A stretch of 64,000 nucleotides of DNA from Galbula dea (Eukaryota; Chordata; Aves; Piciformes; Galbulidae): positions 248,001-312,000 of the forward strand of contig VWZX01002953.1 in the NCBI GenBank assembly GCA_013399015.1. Direction: 5' to 3'. Made by a program: the position numbers and the translations under genes. Of the stretch, positions 59,101-64,000 are shown piece after piece (position 1 is the first letter of the stretch; each line of letters opens with the position of its first letter). A model generated the notes under the pieces. That model made no database searches. It saw only the letters and a program-made list of their open reading frames with translations, and was not told the DNA's origin.

Positions 59101-62100
59101 AGACCAAAAGCCATTAATTAGCTACCGAATAGTAACAATTTTAGATAATTATCAAGTGAGACTACAAATTAGTCACCAGGAAAAGGGCTCTGCAATTCAT
59201 TACCACTCCTAACCCTTTTGTTTGGGAAGCCTACTCCCTCTTTTTCTTAGTCATAGTTGCAAGAACGTGAAGGGCCTTGTTCAAACAAGTTTTCCTAATG
59301 GTTCATTACAGAAGTATATTTTTGTATCAATCTATAAGCATTTTATAATGATACTGTTATGGACACTTCAACTTCAACTGAAAGCTATTTACACAAGAAG
59401 CAAACGGGACACAATTTCTCAATAATGTACTGGACATGGTAGAAGTCTGAGATTATGAGGACGAAACATGTTCATACCTGATATTTTCCATAGAAAAAGG
59501 CAGAATCTATACTAGTGTTGTTACATTCACCAACAATTAGTAAGATTCCCACCAGAAGTGTTGGGACTCTGAAAAGCAAAATAGGAACAAAGTAACATAT
59601 TTAGCATGCTCCCACTAATTTGACAGGGAAACATCTGAATTAACTTACCCCCATCCAGCTATGATAATAAACCCAATGGGAATCTTCACAGTTTCCCTCT
59701 TCCTCAATAAAAACAAGGAGAAAGATAAAAACCCTACAAAAACATTCAGAAGAAATGCCTTATTATTAAAAAGGAAACCAATAAACACAGAGTTTAGAAC
59801 CTCTTGTGATATGACCTGCTCAATAACTAAGATATTCTTAGACCTTCAAATAGTCCAGAATTGGTTTTCTAGTTGTATCCTGAGAAAGTCAAACAGAAAC
59901 ACTCATTATATTAAAAAGATTAATAACTAATAATTGAAGACATTCCAAGACATTTTGTATTAAAAACCCACTTCTAAATGCTTAGAAAGGTCCACAAGCA
60001 TATAAAAGATGTCATAAGAACCTTTAAGGCACAAATAACTAATTTATTAAGGTATCAGCAACAGTTCTAGATTGACACTTAGGTAACAACAATATCATGT
60101 TGTATTGTTTTAACATTTCTTTAAAACTTCTTAGTCCTTTATGAAGTCAATAGTAAATCTGACATAAATTTAAGTAAGTTTTACATATTTTTACATATAC
60201 AACCATATGTGGGAGTATCTTCTGGAAGTGCCACAAGTCTGAAGCTCAGCAACACTCCTCATGCTAAAACAAAGCTAGTATTTATGTTAGGCTGTACTAA
60301 TCATGAACTACCTATTTCAGCTAAACACAAATACAACTTACTCCACAAAAACACCACAGGAATTAAACCCTTAGACTTCTGGACTCAAGACCCCTGAATG
60401 GTTTAAAACATCTCCTGAATACCCAAAGTCTCTTTTTAATTGTACATGTAAGGTTCTCCAAGCTTCCTGATGCATCTTTCAGTTCTGCCTATTTCAACTT
60501 TTTGAGTAATCCTTTTGCTAATCATCTACACTTGCAGAACACACACATTGTTTTTAGAAATTACAGCTCCCAGAGAGGAAAGTTACTTTGGTTATTTCCT
60601 CTAGTTCTGTGTTTTCAACTTTCATAAGGCACAAAGTTTTAAAATCTACTTAATGATAAATAAGTAAAATCTTAAAAGTCTGCATTAATTAAACATTGCT
60701 AATAGGATTTTGACTAGCTGAAGGGCAAAACTCACCACATATTTCCTCTGTTCATAATTGCTTATGCCTCCAGACTAGGTTGTTGTCCTTTGTTACAAAG
60801 CTAGCAAGGCTGCCTATCTAACAAAGACAAGACCTGCCCCATGTATAAGCTTCCTATAGCAGAAGCAGTGCCTGATGCTGAGCCCTGTGCTAGTGCTGCA
60901 GCTTCCAAGTATGTATATTTGTAGAACTTGTATACAAGTGAAAGGAACAAGTACTCTTAAGAATATAATATTTCAGAACATTAATCTTTATCATTACAAT
61001 ACCAAGGTTCTGGCTAGAAAAATCGTACCTGTCCACAGGTAGGTACTATAAAGCGAGCCATAAAGGAATATAAATACTAGGATCTGCATGGTGATGTCCT
61101 TCTCCTTAACAATGAAATTCCATACCACCATTCCAATGCAAGCAATACACTGGAAAGAAAGGTAAGATGCCATAATTTAAATTGGGAAAGCAGGATGACA
61201 AGAAGAACTGAACACAGTGTAATATAGCTACAATAAGCTTTGAAACTCCATCCCCAGACTCACTGAAGTGTGATTTTCTGAATTGGATAGTTCTCATAGC
61301 AGTAAAGCAGTACAGCAGTAAATTTCGTATTACAGTTATGTCACTGACTACGGTACCCAATTTTCAGGAGGGATGTTTTTGACAGTAATTATATAGCTCA
61401 GATAAACTGGGAGTAAGGCAAGACAGGAAAAAACAAATAAATTATCTATCTTATAACCAGTAAAATGTAAATCTGTTGTTAAGTGCAAAACATTCTTCTG
61501 AAATGATCCGGACATGAAGCTGAGGTCAACAGATGTTTGTTCAGTGAATAATTATACAAGTTTTCACCCAGTGATATTGCATATGTAATAGTTTTAGTAC
61601 TGAAGGAATCTGAAAATGTAGGCTGAAATATTACAGGAACAGTAATATTACAGTTCTCTTTTTTTTTTTTTTAAGGCGAAAGCTAACTTTGCTGTTATAG
61701 ACAAGAAGTACCTGCAACTCTCACACGTGACTTTTTTCAAATGTGACTCCATGAGACCTCAGAGTTTACTGCTTGTATAGTTTAGTTTGTTTCTTAAACT
61801 ACAGAACGCTTCAGAAAGCACTACCACACAGATATATATATAACAAGGACAGGCTGCTAACACTAAATTTAACAGCAGTTGTCTTCAAGGGAAGAAAGAA
61901 TACGTACTCTGTAGTTTTCTCTCACCTTAAATAATAATTAAAATTAATCCAGAGCTATTTGGTTTTGCCCTTCCCTAGCCACCAGCCATGTATTCACACA
62001 GTCTTTCCTTGCATCAGAACTAGCACCTGTCTGATCCCTGAGCAAGCCACTTCAGGGAGCCAAACCAGCATGGGGATTAGTTTTCTATTTAGCTCCCCGA

Positions 62101-63786
62101 ATCAGGTCACCACAGAGTCAAACACATGCTGCTGATGATCCTGGCACTGCTGACTTCGGATAGGCACAAATTGATACAGAAGTGCATTCAGGCAATAACT
62201 AAAACTGTATTTGAGAGACTACTCTCCATTCTGTTTGAGAACCATAGTACCAGCATCAACTATCATTTTTTTTTTCAAGTGTCTATTTTAAGGAGAGAAA
62301 TTGTTTAGACAAGCCACACATCAGATTCCCCTGCCCTCCATAGGTAGGAAAACTTTTTTTATTAAAAAAAAAACAAAAACAAAACCCAAACCTCACACAA
62401 CAGCATTCTTCTTACTACTGACCTGAGCAACAAGGAGATTTGCTGTAATCATATGAGGAAGCTGTTTGTATTTCTTACTCAGAAGAATAACAGTAAGAGA
62501 CCAGATCTGTAATGTACAAGAAAAACTCAATTTAAGAGTAAAACAAAACTCAAAAGAACAACATGAGTACCCTGGCAGACTATGGTGAAATTAAATATAC
62601 AACAAATCTCCCTTGAAAGTTTCTTAGCAATACAACTACTGCAGTCAGCTCCACATCATCTGCTGCCAGCCCCAATGCATCAACAACTACAGTTAGAAAA
62701 AGCAATGCATCTTTATGTTCTCATGATGATGGAATATTTCCAGGAAGCACCAAGAACTTGCCTCTAGTAAGTAGAGCCTGGTTGTTCTTCAGGACATATA
62801 TGACCACAGAGTGGACTGGCAATTTAAAATTTAAAATTCCTCCCCCCTCCCCTGAATCTCCCAAAATTATCTGTGACAGCAAGAGGTAGCATTCACTTGT
62901 GGCCTCCCTTGCAGCACAGTTTCAAGGTAAGGGCATGTCAGTGAGGCAGCAATTTAAGAAAGTTCCAACTCCCTGCAACATAAATAGTTTTATTTTAAAA
63001 AAGTAAACAAAATAAGCACACTATCTGTAGTGTCTATAAAGCCAAAACACAATCCATATTGGTCTTCTGGATTATCAACCCACTCTTTAAGAACAGAATC
63101 TCTAGAAAAGGAATTTGATAAAACTGAATTAAAACTTTCAAGGTAAATATTTTCATTAATACTCCTTAATACTTTATTAAATAAATATTCTCTGATATTT
63201 CTGGAGCTGAAGTTTGCACTCGGCCTCCATTATTGTGATATCCAAGCTCCTCACATGGCTCAATGGAATTATTCCCTGTGGTGTAACCTAGGTCTGTTAT
63301 TCCCCCACACCCTGTTATTATATATAAAAACCCTCAACAGAAAACAAAACAACAGGAAAAAAAACCAAGCCCAAAACCAAATAAACAAAAAACAATGAAA
63401 AGGACAAACTCAATCTCTGCTCTAGTGCTCTAATTCACTTACCCGTCTTTCTCTACAGTGCAGCTTTCCACGTGACCCACTGCTAAAACTCCTTCCTCAT
63501 CCTTCTGTAGTAGTATATGATGAGGAAATGTAAGTCTCATCTTATCATGACTCAACTTGCTGCTTATGTACTAATGCTAGCCACCCTGACATGACAGTGT
63601 GCTTTAGTATTTCACTTCATCAACACCTACCAGAGAAATGAGGCTGACAATACTTATGTCAAAGCTAACATTTTGGAGTGCAGATGCCAGTGGGTTGGGG
63701 TCCATAGATGGAATGGTCAACAGCCATGCAGAAACATACATAATAGGTGCAGACACAAAAGTGCTTATCACCATGCCTGAGGTAAT
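49910..63786 (-). CDS. GPR155: GPR155 (LYCHOS), 3' part, 12 coding exons; 5' end beyond window
   Basis: Exons in transcript order: 63786-63631, 62506-62423, 61149-61029, 59733-59649, 59568-59478, 58367-58142, 57511-57410, 55920-55787, 54293-54198, 53236-53172, 52436-52299, 50132-49910; 506 residues plus TGA, all phases agree. The first exon here (ITSGMVISTFVSAPIMYVSA) is the end of the PIN/auxin-carrier-like transporter domain; next come several hydrophobic helices of the GPCR-like part (e.g. IWSLTVILL, ILVFIFLYGSLYSTYLW, LLCLLLIVGLFA), a Cys-rich cytoplasmic loop (GCCSCQ, QCVNHCNAQTC), and a C-terminal DEP domain (CGCDLV-type FFGCDLVNWL, GDRLMKGGVVQHI, FRDEYLYYRFL). GPR155 is a lysosomal membrane cholesterol sensor that signals to mTORC1 via GATOR1. 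The loop exons probably correspond to its effector loop (inference). The frame carries on left-to-right out of the window. Confidence 0.95.
63180..63270. repeat. Possible decayed SINE fragment
   Basis: TATTGTGATATCCAAGCTCCTCACATGGC followed by ATTATTCCC resembles a motif common in reptile and bird CORE-SINE copies (tatagtatctgagcacctcaca...attatcccc). The match is short and imperfect, so this is tentative. It lies in a GPR155 intron. Confidence 0.3.
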
Positions 63787-64000
63787 CTGGAAAAAGCATC
63801 AAACAGAAACAAGAACAGAGTTAATCAGATCTCAAGCTAAATAACCTGCTTTATGGAATACAACAACTGGAAAAATTGTACATTTGCACTAAACATACAT
63901 AGATGTTTAACAAATCACTGAGTCGTTTCTCTAACAAGTTAGAATTTGAGCCAGAAAGAATTCATTTTATACACACAGTTAAAGTGAAAATGTTAACAAG

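Overview
This is a stretch of vertebrate nuclear DNA, almost certainly from a bird. The evidence is CR1 LINE copies with the avian-type 3' end, several short endogenous-retrovirus LTRs with 5-bp target duplications, CORE-SINE/MIR relics, compact introns and GC-AT isochore-like changes. The gene order SP9 - CIR1 - SCRN3 - GPR155 matches, as far as I know it, the syntenic block on human 2q31. The species cannot be named from the sequence. The assembly contains a 93-base N run and four single Ns, at least two of which mark hidden gaps or mis-joins.

Layout. 1-4.1 kb: intergenic DNA upstream of SP9. 4.1-7.45 kb: CpG-rich promoter and the two-exon SP9 gene (+ strand; a zinc-finger transcription factor of limb and forebrain development). 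7.45-14.2 kb: SP9-CIR1 intergenic DNA, with GC-rich islands at about 8.8-9.9 and 10.35-12.25 kb alternating with AT-rich blocks carrying octamer and homeodomain-type motifs; these are candidate regulatory elements. 14.24-37.24 kb: CIR1 on the - strand (ten coding exons, one a 14-nt microexon, one intron with a GC donor). Its 15-kb intron 7 holds most of the mobile elements. 37.24-37.40 kb: a 162-bp divergent promoter shared with SCRN3. 37.40-45.5 kb: SCRN3 on the + strand (seven coding exons, complete). 45.5-49.9 kb: the tail-to-tail interval, with an intact solo LTR and an exon-like open segment of unknown identity. 49.91-63.79 kb: the last twelve coding exons of GPR155/LYCHOS on the - strand; its 5' part lies beyond the right edge.

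All exon joins were worked out by hand from GT/GC...AG boundaries and reading-frame phase, checked against the known vertebrate proteins as I remember them. All four frames close without internal stops: SP9 457 aa, CIR1 467 aa, SCRN3 420 aa, GPR155 partial 506 aa.

The four genes do not form a pathway. SP9 is a developmental regulator surrounded by non-coding DNA. CIR1 (Notch/RBPJ corepressor and splicing-associated factor) and SCRN3 (secernin family) share a housekeeping-type CpG promoter. GPR155 is a lysosomal cholesterol sensor. I found no wholly new gene system. The most unusual items are three independently inserted related LTRs (one with its middle missing at an N), a near-palindromic hairpin element, the CIR1 splice oddities, and the orphan exon-like segment.
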